From: Sphingomonas endophytica
GTDB lineage: Bacteria; Pseudomonadota; Alphaproteobacteria; Sphingomonadales; Sphingomonadaceae
Length of the DNA: 64,000 nt
Assembly: GCF_014199415.1 (NCBI RefSeq)
Contig: NZ_JACIJN010000013.1
Span: forward strand, 1-64,000
Reading direction: 5' to 3'
Below, piece by piece: positions 1-9,411 of this stretch. The number at the start of each line of letters is the position of its first letter. The first letter of the stretch is position 1. Both the position numbers and the translations under genes were made by a program. The notes under the pieces are model-generated. The model saw nothing but the letters and a program-made list of their open reading frames with translations. It ran no database searches and was not told where the DNA came from.

Positions 1-157
1 GGATCAGCACGCGCAACTCGGCGGGCATCGTCTGCCAGCCGGCCCCAAGCAGATTGGGGTCGAGCCCCATCAGCAGCCCGGCGATCGCCGCGGCGGCGCC
101 GGCGGCGTGCGCGTACCAGGCGCGCGCCAGCGCGCGTCCCTTCGCAAGAAGCGTCAT
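1..157 (-). CDS. Holin-like small phage membrane protein (partial)
   Basis: The first 52 codons of a leftward gene are visible before the window edge. It starts at ATG 157 with AAGGA about 8 bases upstream. The N-terminus MTLLAKGRALARAWYAHAAG leads into an Ala/Gly-rich hydrophobic stretch (about residues 17-33) and a W-x-T-M-P segment. Position and composition resemble the small holin-like proteins found at the end of tail operons in sphingomonad prophages. With the next gene it would form the start of a lysis module. The C-terminus lies outside the window, so the assignment is tentative. Confidence 0.5.
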   Translation of the reverse strand, partial: MTLLAKGRALARAWYAHAAGAAAAIAGLLMGLDPNLLGAGWQTMPAELRVLI

Positions 158-183
158 GGTTTCGTCCTTGGTGGAGGGTCAGG

Positions 184-450
184 TCAGTGGCGGTCGGGCA
201 ATCGCTCGATCACCAGCGACAGCTTGGCGTCGACACGCTCGACCTTGCCATCGACGCGCTCGATCGCGCGGCCGATCTCGGCGAACTTGTCGTCACCACG
301 ATCGACGCGCCCCTCGAGCTTCTCGACACGTCGCTCGCGGTCGGAGTCGCGACTGTAAGCCTGGCCCCCGGCAAAGATCAGCCCGACGACCGTCATCAGG
401 TGGGGCAGCCAGTCGCGCAGGAAGCCGCGCGGGCCTGAGGGATCGGACAT
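184..450 (-). CDS. Small phage membrane protein with one TM segment and a coiled coil (XhlA-like?)
   Basis: The protein is 88 aa. The start is ATG 450, chosen because GGAGA lies about 8 bases upstream; the reading frame extends further but has no support there. Residues about 14-32 (WLPHLMTVVGLIFAGGQAY) form a probable membrane segment. The rest is a charged heptad-like helix with repeated VDRGD/VDGK/VDAK units. The layout of one membrane anchor plus a coiled coil recalls XhlA-type holin accessory proteins, and the gene sits between the tail tip and another holin-like gene. Function is inferred from layout only; a tail-associated structural role is possible. Confidence 0.5.
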   Translation of the reverse strand: MSDPSGPRGFLRDWLPHLMTVVGLIFAGGQAYSRDSDRERRVEKLEGRVDRGDDKFAEIGRAIERVDGKVERVDAKLSLVIERLPDRH

Positions 451-506
451 GGCAAGTCTCCGCACCACGGTCGCTATGGGGTTGATGAAGTGAGGTTGAG
501 GACCTG

Positions 507-3500
507 TCAGGCCGCAAGCGGGCGGCGCGGCACCCATTTGCGGCGCGCCGCGTCGAAGGTCAGGACATCGCCCGCCTGCGTGCCGCTGGTCAGGTCGACA
601 TCGAGCACATCGCCGAGCGTCCAGCGCGGTGCCATCGGCATCGTCGGCACGTAGCCGTCCCGGAGCACCTGCGTGTAGGCCCAGACGAAGACCGCGGCGA
701 CGCCCTCGTCGTAGGCGGCCTGAATGGCGTTGCTGGTGCTCCGCCAGACCTGCCCGGTGTCGCGGAAAAGCGCGAAGCCGCCGAAATAATGCTGGCGAGA
801 TCGCGGGTAGCCGAGACGCGCCTCGACCACGGCGCGCGCGGTCGCAGAGCGATCGGGGCGGTTGTCGATGACGAAGTCGTAATCCTCGAGCTGGAGGATA
901 TCGAGCGCCGGCCAGGCGAGCGCCGGTGGCAGGTTCACCCGCCGCACCTCGGGCGTGTCATCGTGCAGCAGCTGCGGAAGGTACAGCAATGCGTAGCTGG
1001 TCATCGCCGGGTGGTCGGCACGGACCGCCGCTATGAGCGCAAGGATCGATTGTGCGAGCTGCGCGCCCAGCCAGTCGAGGTATGCGCGCTCCGCATCGTC
1101 CTTCGCTCCCTCCATCGAAGCGATCACCGGCGGCGCACCGCCGGTTGCGGTCTGGAAGCGCCCGACGGTCGCCGCGTCGTAGAAGCATGGCGTCAGCGTG
1201 CGATAATCGATCCAGTACCAAGGCTCACCCACCTGGAAGTGGACGTCGTGCCCCGCGGCCGCGGCGATATTGCAGAATTGCCGGGCAACCCGCTGGAGGT
1301 AATCCATCGCTCCGGCATGGCAGGGCGAGAAGAGCGTCGACGGCGGATCCCAGCCCGTTTGCGCCGGCGCGCCGCTATGGTCGAGCTGGCGGAAGGCGCG
1401 CGGCGCGAAGGCGTCGAGCATCTCGTAACTCAACGACACGATCAGCCGGATGCCCGCCGCGTGCAGTCGTTCCGCCAGGTCCCGATGCCAGAGCGTACAC
1501 GGCGTGTTGAGCGGCTGGGCTGTGTCCTCGGCTACGTAACGCTTCTCGGTGTCGCTCCACGCCCAGCGAAAGTAGTGGCTCATGCCGACATAATGGTTGA
1601 GCGTGCCGCGGTAGCCGAGCAGCTGCAGGTTGCGCAGGATTCGCGCCGGCGCGACATTGTACGTGTCGTCATAGCCGTTGGTCATGCGGATCTCGTGCGT
1701 ACCGCCCGGCCCAAGTCCGCAGACGAGCGTCGACGAAGCGCCTGTCGCGCTCACGTCGGACAGCGTCATCCCGCCCTCGAGCGCGGTCGACAGCCGGCCG
1801 CCATCACGCCGGTATCCGGTAGGAACAAGGGAGAGGAACATGCGATCGATGTCGCCGGCGTAGACGTCCTCGGTGCCGTGATACCCGGCGGTCAACCTGT
1901 CGAAATCCAGCTCGATCTGTGCGTCAGTGCCCGAGCCGGAGCGCTGCGCATTGACGAGGCGAACATACCAGGTGCGGGGCTTGCCGGTATCGTCGCGCCC
2001 TTCGATCGTCAGGACCGGGCCGTCGTCATTGTCGATCGGCAGCACGTCGCCGTGCAGCCGCAGGCGGAACCGCAGGATGCAGCCACGATAGTCGCGATTG
2101 GTATCATAGGCGGTGGTCGGATGATCGAAGCGATCCTCCGACTCCCAAATGACGCCGACCAGGTGATCCTGCTCGTGAAATACCGCCTCGACGAGCAGCT
2201 CGTCGCCACTCGCGCGCACGCTCGCCATCATCGTGCCGGGAAAGTTGCAGGTCCAGAACAGCGGGTCGAACCGTGCGCGGCGTTCGGTGCCGATCCGCGC
2301 CGCACGGGTCACCAGCGCGAAACGCGCGCGCTCGATCGCATCCGCGGTCACGTCGGCACCGTCATGAGGCTTGGTGCCGGCGGGATCGGCGACCTTGCCC
2401 CAAACCGCCGTGGTTGCCGCATCGCCGATCCCTTGTGCGAGCGGCCAGAGCGCAGGATCGTAGCGGGTCGGCTCGGCTCCCACGATCGGCGCGGCATCGC
2501 TCGCATCCCACGCGTAAATGGCCGGATGCTCCTCGCGCAGCATCATCGGCACCTTGCCGTCCAGCTGCGTCGCCATGTCGGCGATCCGGAACAGCTTGCG
2601 CTGCCACCCGAGCGGCGCGAAGGTCAGGCGTATCACGTCACCCTTCTGGTATTTCCACGCGGTCGTCTGGAAGATCGCGGTGAAGGTGCCGCCGTACAGC
2701 ATCCGCTGGAGGCGCTGTTTCGACAGGCGTTGCGCCTGGCTGGCCGACTGGACGAGCGGATAGTTGATCGTCTGCGACCGCTCGATCCCGTCACGGCTGG
2801 CGATCGCCACCTCGGGATAGTCGGCGGTCTGGTAGAGCGAGATCGGCCCGGGATCGGAAAAACCGCCGCGGATCACGCTGACGCTGTCGTTGAGCGGCAA
2901 GGTCTGCTGCCAGGTGAATGCGCCCAGCACGTCCGCGGTGGACAGGTCGCCGATCGGTGCGGCGAGGTCATTGTGGAGCACCGAAACGCGCAATCGCCCG
3001 TCGACGTCGTCGAGGACCGCGTTCATCGTCGCCTTGAGGTTGTCGAGCACCGCCTGGGTGTCGTCGCCCTCGCTTACAACGCCGTCGCAGCGGTAACGCG
3101 GCTCGAACCCGCCGGCCGACCGCGCAACCGGCTCGTCGCACAGGTTGGCGGCGTCGACGAAGCTGGCAAGATCGATCCGCCCGGGCGGGATGCCCTTGCC
3201 GACGGCCAGCCGGCGGTTGATGCGCCAGCCAAGCAGATAGAACAGCATGCACAGCGCCGGGTTGCGCGACGCGCTGGCGTCCCATGTCCACGTCGCCTGA
3301 TCGTCGGCGCGCTGCGGCCCCGAGCCGCCCGGCACGGTGCTGTCGCGGCGCGGATCGTAGACCGGCGCGCCATCGCCGACGATCGTGACACGGCTCGGCA
3401 CCGACTGGCTGAAGACGCTATCGAGCTTCTTAGAATGCGCGAGAATCTGGTAGCGCAGGTAGACATAGGCGCAGCCGGTGAAGCGCCGGGTCGCGCCCAT

Positions 3501-4001
3501 CCGCGGGCCGATGTAGATCGCGTTCGCCGCCGATCCTTCGAGCACGGGTGTCACGATGAGCCAGCGGGCGAACTCACCCTGCGCTCCGCCGGCCACGGTC
3601 CACGCCAGCTTGTCGTCGAACCAGATCTCGCGGACCGCAGCGATGCGGTGTGAGGCCACGACGATGAAGCGGTGCAGGTACGTCTGGTCGTCGCTCCATT
3701 CCTGATCGCGCAGATCTGTCGCCATCGCAGTCGAGCCGAAGACGATCTTCCGCGGCTCGCGGACGTTGATCGACACGGTGAGCCGGTCGGCATGCGACAG
3801 ACCCGCCGGCGCCTTCGGCCGGGGAGCGAGCAGTGACGAGCCGACCCCCAGCACCGCGCTCGTCGCCAGCAGCGCCCCCGCTGAAACGCCGAACACGCTG
3901 GTGCTGAGCGCAACCCCGAGCCCGAGCGCTGCGCCGCCGGTGATGACGACCACGCCGGCGATCGCGGCGATGCTGGCGCCGATGGCGAGTGCCTTCGCCA
4001 T
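507..4001 (-). CDS. Phage tail-tip/host-specificity protein (gpJ-like) with a TIM-barrel-like C-terminal domain
   Basis: This 1164-aa protein is the largest tail-tip component and is last in the tail series, the usual place of the receptor-contact protein of lambda-like tails. The start is ATG 4001, which overlaps the stop of the upstream gene (TGATG). Residues 1-60 are Ala/Gly-rich and hydrophobic, typical of J-like proteins. They are followed by a hub-like region with VSINVREPRKIVFGSTA, then beta-rich domains. Residues about 800-1130 look like a glycosidase-type barrel, with HFQVGEPWYWID around Glu926 and DILQLEDYDF around Glu1039. The last 30 residues form a short tail. Tail-tip identity is secure from context. 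The barrel is an inference; GTA-type TIM domains are the nearest known analogy. Confidence 0.8.
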   Translation of the reverse strand: MAKALAIGASIAAIAGVVVITGGAALGLGVALSTSVFGVSAGALLATSAVLGVGSSLLAPRPKAPAGLSHADRLTVSINVREPRKIVFGSTAMATDLRDQEWSDDQTYLHRFIVVASHRIAAVREIWFDDKLAWTVAGGAQGEFARWLIVTPVLEGSAANAIYIGPRMGATRRFTGCAYVYLRYQILAHSKKLDSVFSQSVPSRVTIVGDGAPVYDPRRDSTVPGGSGPQRADDQATWTWDASASRNPALCMLFYLLGWRINRRLAVGKGIPPGRIDLASFVDAANLCDEPVARSAGGFEPRYRCDGVVSEGDDTQAVLDNLKATMNAVLDDVDGRLRVSVLHNDLAAPIGDLSTADVLGAFTWQQTLPLNDSVSVIRGGFSDPGPISLYQTADYPEVAIASRDGIERSQTINYPLVQSASQAQRLSKQRLQRMLYGGTFTAIFQTTAWKYQKGDVIRLTFAPLGWQRKLFRIADMATQLDGKVPMMLREEHPAIYAWDASDAAPIVGAEPTRYDPALWPLAQGIGDAATTAVWGKVADPAGTKPHDGADVTADAIERARFALVTRAARIGTERRARFDPLFWTCNFPGTMMASVRASGDELLVEAVFHEQDHLVGVIWESEDRFDHPTTAYDTNRDYRGCILRFRLRLHGDVLPIDNDDGPVLTIEGRDDTGKPRTWYVRLVNAQRSGSGTDAQIELDFDRLTAGYHGTEDVYAGDIDRMFLSLVPTGYRRDGGRLSTALEGGMTLSDVSATGASSTLVCGLGPGGTHEIRMTNGYDDTYNVAPARILRNLQLLGYRGTLNHYVGMSHYFRWAWSDTEKRYVAEDTAQPLNTPCTLWHRDLAERLHAAGIRLIVSLSYEMLDAFAPRAFRQLDHSGAPAQTGWDPPSTLFSPCHAGAMDYLQRVARQFCNIAAAAGHDVHFQVGEPWYWIDYRTLTPCFYDAATVGRFQTATGGAPPVIASMEGAKDDAERAYLDWLGAQLAQSILALIAAVRADHPAMTSYALLYLPQLLHDDTPEVRRVNLPPALAWPALDILQLEDYDFVIDNRPDRSATARAVVEARLGYPRSRQHYFGGFALFRDTGQVWRSTSNAIQAAYDEGVAAVFVWAYTQVLRDGYVPTMPMAPRWTLGDVLDVDLTSGTQAGDVLTFDAARRKWVPRRPLAA

Positions 4002-4411
4002 CAGCCGACCTTCCACGCTTGCTGCCAGGCGGGCCGCGCGTGCGTGACCCAGCCGGGCTGGCCATCGACCTCGCCGACGAAGAGCGCCCGTGCGCCGAGA
4101 CAGACGCCGGCAATGCCGCCGGTCATGACGATGTCGCCGCGCCGCGCGAAGGCCGGAGCAATCCCGGGAAGGCGCGCGTCGATCGTCGCCGCGAGCGTGC
4201 CGGCACCGAAGCGGCGAAGCGCGCGAACGCTGCCAGCGGCGCTGCGGTACCGGTCGCGGAAGTCCGCCGCGGGATCCACCCCGGTTTGCGCGCGCACCGC
4301 TCCGGCGGCGAACAGCGCGCAATCGAGCGTGCCCCACGCGAAGGACGCACCCTCGAGCGCGCTGACATAGTCGTGCAGCCGCTGCTCCCAATCGGGCAGT
4401 CGTTCGATCAT
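4001..4411 (-). CDS. DUF6950-like phage tail protein (NlpC/P60-related)
   Basis: The protein is 136 aa. The segment FAWGTLDCALFAAGAV near residue 25 is the typical Trp-Gly-x-x-Asp-Cys block of DUF6950, a group related in position and layout to NlpC/P60 cysteine peptidases of tail tips. A later RRGDIVMTGG matches the usual GDxV segment, and a possible catalytic His lies in WVTHARPAW. In this family of tails the gene lies directly upstream of gpJ and corresponds to the K-type peptidase position. It may trim peptidoglycan at entry or be purely structural. Only one Cys is in the expected place, so activity is not assured. Confidence 0.7.
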   Translation of the reverse strand: MIERLPDWEQRLHDYVSALEGASFAWGTLDCALFAAGAVRAQTGVDPAADFRDRYRSAAGSVRALRRFGAGTLAATIDARLPGIAPAFARRGDIVMTGGIAGVCLGARALFVGEVDGQPGWVTHARPAWQQAWKVG

Positions 4412-4421
4412 CCCGACCTCC

Positions 4422-5075
4422 TCAGAAAGCGGCGCGGCCCGCAGCGGCGTTCATCGCGTCACTGTCGAAATTGACCGAGGTGTTGCCGGTCAGCGGGCTG
4501 CCACTGTTGCCGTTGGCGATCGCAAGCGCCGCGCGCGACGACAGGTCGTCGGGATCGAACAGCGCCTGGTCCATGTAGCTGCGGTTCGACGCCTGACTGT
4601 AGGCCGCGAGATATGCCTCGATCGTCAACGTGATCGTCTGGCCGTTCGCCGGGTCGCCCGTGATCGCCAGCGCCGTCATCCACCCGGTGAAATAATGCTG
4701 GATCGCGCCGTGCTGGACGCCGTCCGCATCGCGGATCATCCGCCAGAGCCGCGCGGTCCGCCCCTGCCAGGTGGCGGGGTCGCCCACCAGATTGAGCAGG
4801 GGAGCATCGAGCGCGACAATGCCGGACAGCCGCGCCGATACGGCGTCCGATCCCCCATCCTTCGCGCGAACCGGGCCGATCTCCACCACCGTGGGGTCCA
4901 GTCCGTCAAAGGTGAGATCGTCGAGGTCGAGGTCCCCTGTCCCACTCAGTCTGAGCGACCGTCCCGCGGTGCAGGCGCGCAGCGGATCGCCGAGAATATC
5001 GAGGAAGCAGAGGAATACCGGGCGCACCACAGCGGCGTCGAGCGCCGCGGCGGCCGCGGCGTCGGGCCGGCTCAC
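4422..5075 (-). CDS. Distal tail/hub protein (DUF2163/gpL-like position)
   Basis: The protein is 217 aa from a GTG start at 5075 that overlaps the stop of the preceding gene as GTGA, so the two are translationally coupled. The reading frame is open further upstream, but that region is the other gene's frame. The body is beta-rich (LRLSGTGDLDLDDLTFDG, ALITGD-type strands) and ends with SYMDQALFDPDDLSSRAALA. Its place between the Dit-like protein and the DUF6950 protein is where gpL/DUF2163 hub proteins sit. I recognise the position more firmly than the sequence family. Confidence 0.65.
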   Translation of the reverse strand: MSRPDAAAAAALDAAVVRPVFLCFLDILGDPLRACTAGRSLRLSGTGDLDLDDLTFDGLDPTVVEIGPVRAKDGGSDAVSARLSGIVALDAPLLNLVGDPATWQGRTARLWRMIRDADGVQHGAIQHYFTGWMTALAITGDPANGQTITLTIEAYLAAYSQASNRSYMDQALFDPDDLSSRAALAIANGNSGSPLTGNTSVNFDSDAMNAAAGRAAF

Positions 5076-5683
5076 CGGGCCTCCTCGACCGCAAACGGGA
5101 AGGTGTAGGTCTGCCCGACGTCGACGTCCCAGCCGGGCGGTTCGCTCGTCTGGCGCACCAGCGCGAACGGCGTGCCGATCTCGACCACCGCATTCTCGAC
5201 CGGCACTTCGCCCAGCTCGGGCCCGAACCGCGCGAGCGCTGCGCCGGCGGCGTCGCTGACCAGGTCGGCCGTCAGGCAGACGAGCCGTTGGTGGCCGCTG
5301 GGCAGCGGCACCGTCATCAGCTCGCCGTTGAGCAGCACTGTAGCGTTGGCCGGCAATCCCTTGAGCGGTAGCGCGTCGGCGCTGCCCGCGCCGGCGGCGA
5401 CGAGCGGGTTCGCGATGGCCGTCTGACGCACCCGCTCGGTCGCAATCAGCGGGAAGCTGTTCCGCTGGCCGCGTAGCGCGGTGAAGAATCCCCGCCAGCG
5501 CAGTGCCGCGCGCTCGCCTATGATCGTCACGAAGGTGCCGGTGGCGCTCCACAGGCCCGCGCCGGGCAGACCGACCACCTTGCTGGTGTTGGTCCATCCC
5601 GAGCGGTTGACGATCGCCGGCTCGGCACACCGCCATTTGATGCCGCTCAGCGGAAGCCGCGCCGGAGGCTGGATGATCGCCAT
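5072..5683 (-). CDS. Distal tail protein (Dit-like position)
   Basis: The 203-aa protein lies just downstream of the tape measure (10-bp gap) and is coupled by GTGA to the next gene. It begins MAIIQPPARLPLSGIKWRC and is predicted to be mostly beta structure, with no signal peptide or membrane segment. The C-terminal GWDVDVGQTYTFPFAVEEAR is a typical beta-strand edge. First gene after a tape measure is the canonical place of the distal tail protein that begins the baseplate. No specific family motif was recognised. Confidence 0.6.
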   Translation of the reverse strand: MAIIQPPARLPLSGIKWRCAEPAIVNRSGWTNTSKVVGLPGAGLWSATGTFVTIIGERAALRWRGFFTALRGQRNSFPLIATERVRQTAIANPLVAAGAGSADALPLKGLPANATVLLNGELMTVPLPSGHQRLVCLTADLVSDAAGAALARFGPELGEVPVENAVVEIGTPFALVRQTSEPPGWDVDVGQTYTFPFAVEEAR

Positions 5684-5693
5684 CTATCGCCTT

Positions 5694-8600
5694 TCAGAGG
5701 TTTGGCCGTTGAAGGATCGTCATCGTCTGGGCCGACGCCGCGTCGACGATCTCGGGCGCGGTGGCGCGCACCACCTGCACCGCGACGCCGGCGGCACGAT
5801 TGTCGATCGTGGCGTGCAGGTCTTCGCTGAGCGCGAGGCGGACCGTGACGAGGCCGCCGACGCCCCCTGCCGCCATCGCTGCAAGGCTCGGCACCGTCGG
5901 CGTGCTGATCGTCGCTGCGGGCGGGCGGCCGACCATGCCGCCGGTTGCGAGCTTCTGAAGCGTGCCCCTGTTCATTGCATCGATGATCGGCCACCAGCGC
6001 GCGGTCGCCTCGGCGGTGACGATGCTTTCGCCGTTCGAGACCATCAGCGGTTTGCGGCCGTCGACCAGCGCGAGGATGCTGTCCGACGTGCCGGTCCCCG
6101 GACCCGAGATCCGCCCCCCGGCGGCGAAACCTTCGATCTTGCCGCCGGTGCTCAGCCCGAAGAAGCCGCCCCCGCCGATCGCCGATACGATCGCCTTTTC
6201 GATCGCGATCCGCGCCAGATCGGAAATGATGCTCGCCGCCATCCGCTTGAAGGCCGAGCTGACCGATTCCGTGCCGTTGACGATGCCGATCAGCCCGTTC
6301 TCCAGCTGCTCGAGGCCGTTGACCGCGACACCCTGAAGCGCGGTGTTCATGTCCGTCGCCCCCTCGCGGAGCCGCCGGCGATATTGGTCGAGCGGCCCTT
6401 CGTTCTTGCGCTCGACGCCCTTCTCGTCGGCGGCCTGGAGCTCGTCCAAAATCGCGCGGCGTCGGCGCGCGATCTCCTTTTCCGCCTCGGTCGTGTCCCG
6501 CGACGCGATCACGCCATCGAGGCGCGCGCGCTCCTCATCATACTGGAGCGCGAGGATCCGCAGCTCGAGGTCGCGACGCTGGGCCGCCGTGGTGACCAGC
6601 TCGGTCTCTTTGCCGAGCAGATCGACCTGGTTGCCGCGATCGGCCTGCGCGATCGCCAGCGCCTCGTCGGCTTCGCGCTGCTTCTCGCGCGCGGTGACCA
6701 CCTCGGTTTCCAGCGCGGCGCGCTGGTCGTTGAGGCGCTGCAACTCAAGCGCGCGGGTCTGCGCCTGAACGCCATCGCCGAGGCCGCCCTGCTTCGCCTG
6801 CTGCGCAATCTCGTTGTTGCGGTTGACCCGTTCGGCCTCGATCCGCGCCTTCTCGATCGCGGCGCGCTCGACTGCGGAATTGGTCAGGTCAGCGCGCGCG
6901 GCGGCGATCTGGTTGTTCGCCTGGCGCTCGGCGGCGCTGTAGGCGCGTTCGTCCGAGGCTGCGTCGCGGACTTGCGCGGCCTGGCGGCGCCGCGCCGCCG
7001 CCGCCTCGCGGTCGGCGGTCGCGGCGGCGCGGCGGCCGGTGCGCGCGTCGCGATCGCCCTGCGCCCCGGCGCTGGCGGAGCGGAACGCGCCCGCATCGCG
7101 GCTGGCCGCTTCCTGCGCCGCCTGCGGTGACAGACCCTTTTTCCGGTAATCTTTATATTGCGTCAGCTCGAATTTCTGCGCCTCGAGCGCCTCGACCTGA
7201 CTGCGGATGCCGCGCTTGCGGGCGACGACCAGATCGCGCGTGACGCGCGCCAACTCGCCCTCGATGTCGCGCCCGCCATTGCGGTCACTTTCGCTGATGC
7301 GTGATTCTAGCGGGCGGCGCGCCGCCGCCTGCATGGCCCGGTAGGCGCTGGCCTGCATTCCGCGGTACTGTACGACAAGCGCGGCATCGTCGGCGTTCGC
7401 GGTCGCATCGGCGAGCGACTGGAATCCACGGTTCGCCTGACGCGCGCGGCTCCGTGCGTTGATGCGTTGCGCGGCCAGATTGGCCTGATGCTCGGCATCG
7501 GCCGATTGCCGCGCGAAATTTAGAATCTCCTCGCGGCGCCGTGCCTGCGCGAGCACCTGCAGCTTTGCCGCTGCCTCCCCCACGGCGCCGGCGAAGGTAA
7601 GCATCTTGCCGGTCGCGCTGTTCGCTGCGCCGCCCGCCAGGGCGATGCCCGACGCCGCAGCGGACCCCGAGTTGGCGACGGCAAGCAGGTCGACGTTGAG
7701 CTTGCGGCTGGCCTGCGCGGCGTGCTGCATCGACTCGGCGGTGGCGCGATTACGATCGTCTGCCTGCTGCGACGCGTCGCGGTAGAGCAGGATCGCGCCG
7801 ACCAGCGCGCCGATCGCCAGCACCGCCGCGCCACCGGCGACGGAGCCGCCGATCAGTGTCAGTCCAGCGGCAAATAGCTGAGACGCCGCGGCCGATGCGC
7901 GGCTGGCGATCGTCAGCTCCGCCGCCGCAGCCGTCGATGCGGTTTCGGCTGCGGTGGCGCGTCCCTGCGCGACCGCGAGCGCATTGTTCAGCTCGATCAG
8001 CTCGGCGTCGACCACGGCCAGCGCGCGCTTGGTGGTCAGTTGCGCCTTCAGATCCGCGTTGACCCGCGCGGCGTCGGCCGACGTCACGGCGCGCCCAAGC
8101 CCGAAATTGAGCCGCGCGTTGAACGCCTGCTGTTCGGCCGCTTTCAGCGACTCCGCGCGCTGCGCCTCGATCAGCGCCAGTGTCTGGGCGATCGCCGCCT
8201 GATCCTGCTTGCGGGCGGCGATCGTCGCCTCGATTGACGCGACCTCGGTGCGCGCGGCCGCGGCGGTGAAGTCGGCTTTCTGTGCCGCCGCCACCCTACC
8301 GCCGATGAGGACGAGCTTTTCGGCGTCGAGCGCCTTGGTCAGCAGCAGGACCTCGGCGGCGACGGCCGCGACCGGCCCGGCCACGAAGCGCGTTGCGAAG
8401 CCGGTGGCGACGATCGCCAGCGCCGGAATCAGCGTGTCGAGGTTCTGCGATAGGGAAATGATCGCGCTCGACACCCGCGCGGTGGCGCTGAGGCCCGCAT
8501 CGGTCTCGCCGATGTATTTGCCGAGCGCGTTGTTGAGGATGGTGAATGACGCGGCGATCGTCAGGTTCGCCTTGGCGGCCTGCGCCTCGAGGTCGGTCGA

Positions 8601-9407
8601 GCCCTTCAGAAAGGCGCGGAAGAAGTCGGTGTTCGAGACCTTGCCGTCATTGACCAGCGACTTGAGCTTCGAGATCGAACCGCCGGCGCCGTCCAGGTTG
8701 TTCGCGACCGCCTGAAGGATCGGGCGCGCGCCGTCCGCAACCGAGTTGAATTCCTCGGCCTGCACGCGGCTGCTCCCGAGCAGCTGCCCGAGTTGCTGGA
8801 GCGCGCCGCTCGCCGCCTCGGCCGATCCACCCTGCACGCGCAGCGCGGCCGATACGCCGCTGGTGAAGCGCAGCAGGTCGGCGTTCGAGCCCCCCAGCTC
8901 CTTCGCCGCCGCGGACGCCTTGCCGTACAGCGTGCCGACGGCTTCCAGCTCGACGCCGTTGCGCTGTGCGACCGCGTACAGGTCGTTCTGCGTCTTCGCG
9001 AGGACCGCGCCCTCGAGCCCCGCGACCTTCAGCTGGTTGGTGTAGCGGGTGTAGCCGTCCGCATATTCCTTGATGCGGTCGACGGAGAAGGCGGCGGCGA
9101 GACCGGACGCCGAGCCGAGCAGCGCGGCCTTGATCCCGCCGGCCGCCGCGCGGATGCGGCTTTCGGTCCGCTCGACCGACGTGCCGATCGTCGCGATCTC
9201 GCGGCGAGTGGCGTCGATCGACGTCCGCAGCCCGGCGAGCGGGCGTCCGAACTCGCCGAAGCGGCGGTCGGCGGCGTCGAGACGGCGCTGCGTCTCCGCG
9301 GTGAAGCGGTCGACCTGCGCCTGTCCCGCGGTCAGGTTCCGCCGCAGCAGCTCGACCGAAGCGTCGACCTGGAGGAGCAGTTGCTTGACGTCGGTCGCAC
9401 CCGCCAT
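5694..9407 (-). CDS. Tail tape measure protein
   Basis: This 1237-aa protein sets tail length and is threaded into the host membrane during DNA injection. It starts at ATG 9407. Residues about 90-270 match the conserved tape-measure N-terminal domain (TIGR02675 type): KEYADGYTRYTNQLKVAGLE, then ELGGSNADLLRFTSGVSAAL and FNSVADGARPILQAVANNLD. A hydrophobic double segment follows near residues 510-545 (LIGGSVAGGAAVLAIGALVG), then about 400 residues of Gln/Arg/Ala-rich coiled coil. The C-terminus has Gly-rich GGGGFFGLSTGGKIEGFAAG. The gene follows the tail chaperone genes, the universal order. Its length would predict a tail of roughly 180 nm if the usual 1.5 angstrom per residue holds. Confidence 0.93.
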   Translation of the reverse strand: MAGATDVKQLLLQVDASVELLRRNLTAGQAQVDRFTAETQRRLDAADRRFGEFGRPLAGLRTSIDATRREIATIGTSVERTESRIRAAAGGIKAALLGSASGLAAAFSVDRIKEYADGYTRYTNQLKVAGLEGAVLAKTQNDLYAVAQRNGVELEAVGTLYGKASAAAKELGGSNADLLRFTSGVSAALRVQGGSAEAASGALQQLGQLLGSSRVQAEEFNSVADGARPILQAVANNLDGAGGSISKLKSLVNDGKVSNTDFFRAFLKGSTDLEAQAAKANLTIAASFTILNNALGKYIGETDAGLSATARVSSAIISLSQNLDTLIPALAIVATGFATRFVAGPVAAVAAEVLLLTKALDAEKLVLIGGRVAAAQKADFTAAAARTEVASIEATIAARKQDQAAIAQTLALIEAQRAESLKAAEQQAFNARLNFGLGRAVTSADAARVNADLKAQLTTKRALAVVDAELIELNNALAVAQGRATAAETASTAAAAELTIASRASAAASQLFAAGLTLIGGSVAGGAAVLAIGALVGAILLYRDASQQADDRNRATAESMQHAAQASRKLNVDLLAVANSGSAAASGIALAGGAANSATGKMLTFAGAVGEAAAKLQVLAQARRREEILNFARQSADAEHQANLAAQRINARSRARQANRGFQSLADATANADDAALVVQYRGMQASAYRAMQAAARRPLESRISESDRNGGRDIEGELARVTRDLVVARKRGIRSQVEALEAQKFELTQYKDYRKKGLSPQAAQEAASRDAGAFRSASAGAQGDRDARTGRRAAATADREAAAARRRQAAQVRDAASDERAYSAAERQANNQIAAARADLTNSAVERAAIEKARIEAERVNRNNEIAQQAKQGGLGDGVQAQTRALELQRLNDQRAALETEVVTAREKQREADEALAIAQADRGNQVDLLGKETELVTTAAQRRDLELRILALQYDEERARLDGVIASRDTTEAEKEIARRRRAILDELQAADEKGVERKNEGPLDQYRRRLREGATDMNTALQGVAVNGLEQLENGLIGIVNGTESVSSAFKRMAASIISDLARIAIEKAIVSAIGGGGFFGLSTGGKIEGFAAGGRISGPGTGTSDSILALVDGRKPLMVSNGESIVTAEATARWWPIIDAMNRGTLQKLATGGMVGRPPAATISTPTVPSLAAMAAGGVGGLVTVRLALSEDLHATIDNRAAGVAVQVVRATAPEIVDAASAQTMTILQRPNL

Positions 9408-9411
9408 CGCC

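Noticed and set aside
789..3653. 954-aa open frame on the plus strand opposite the tail-tip gene
   Set aside because: It is antisense to a well-supported tail protein in GC-rich DNA and has no recognisable domain or ribosome-binding site. Similar antisense frames at 5,481-7,130, 12,018-13,805, 15,955-17,934, 56,837-58,912 and 59,241-61,463 were rejected for the same reason.
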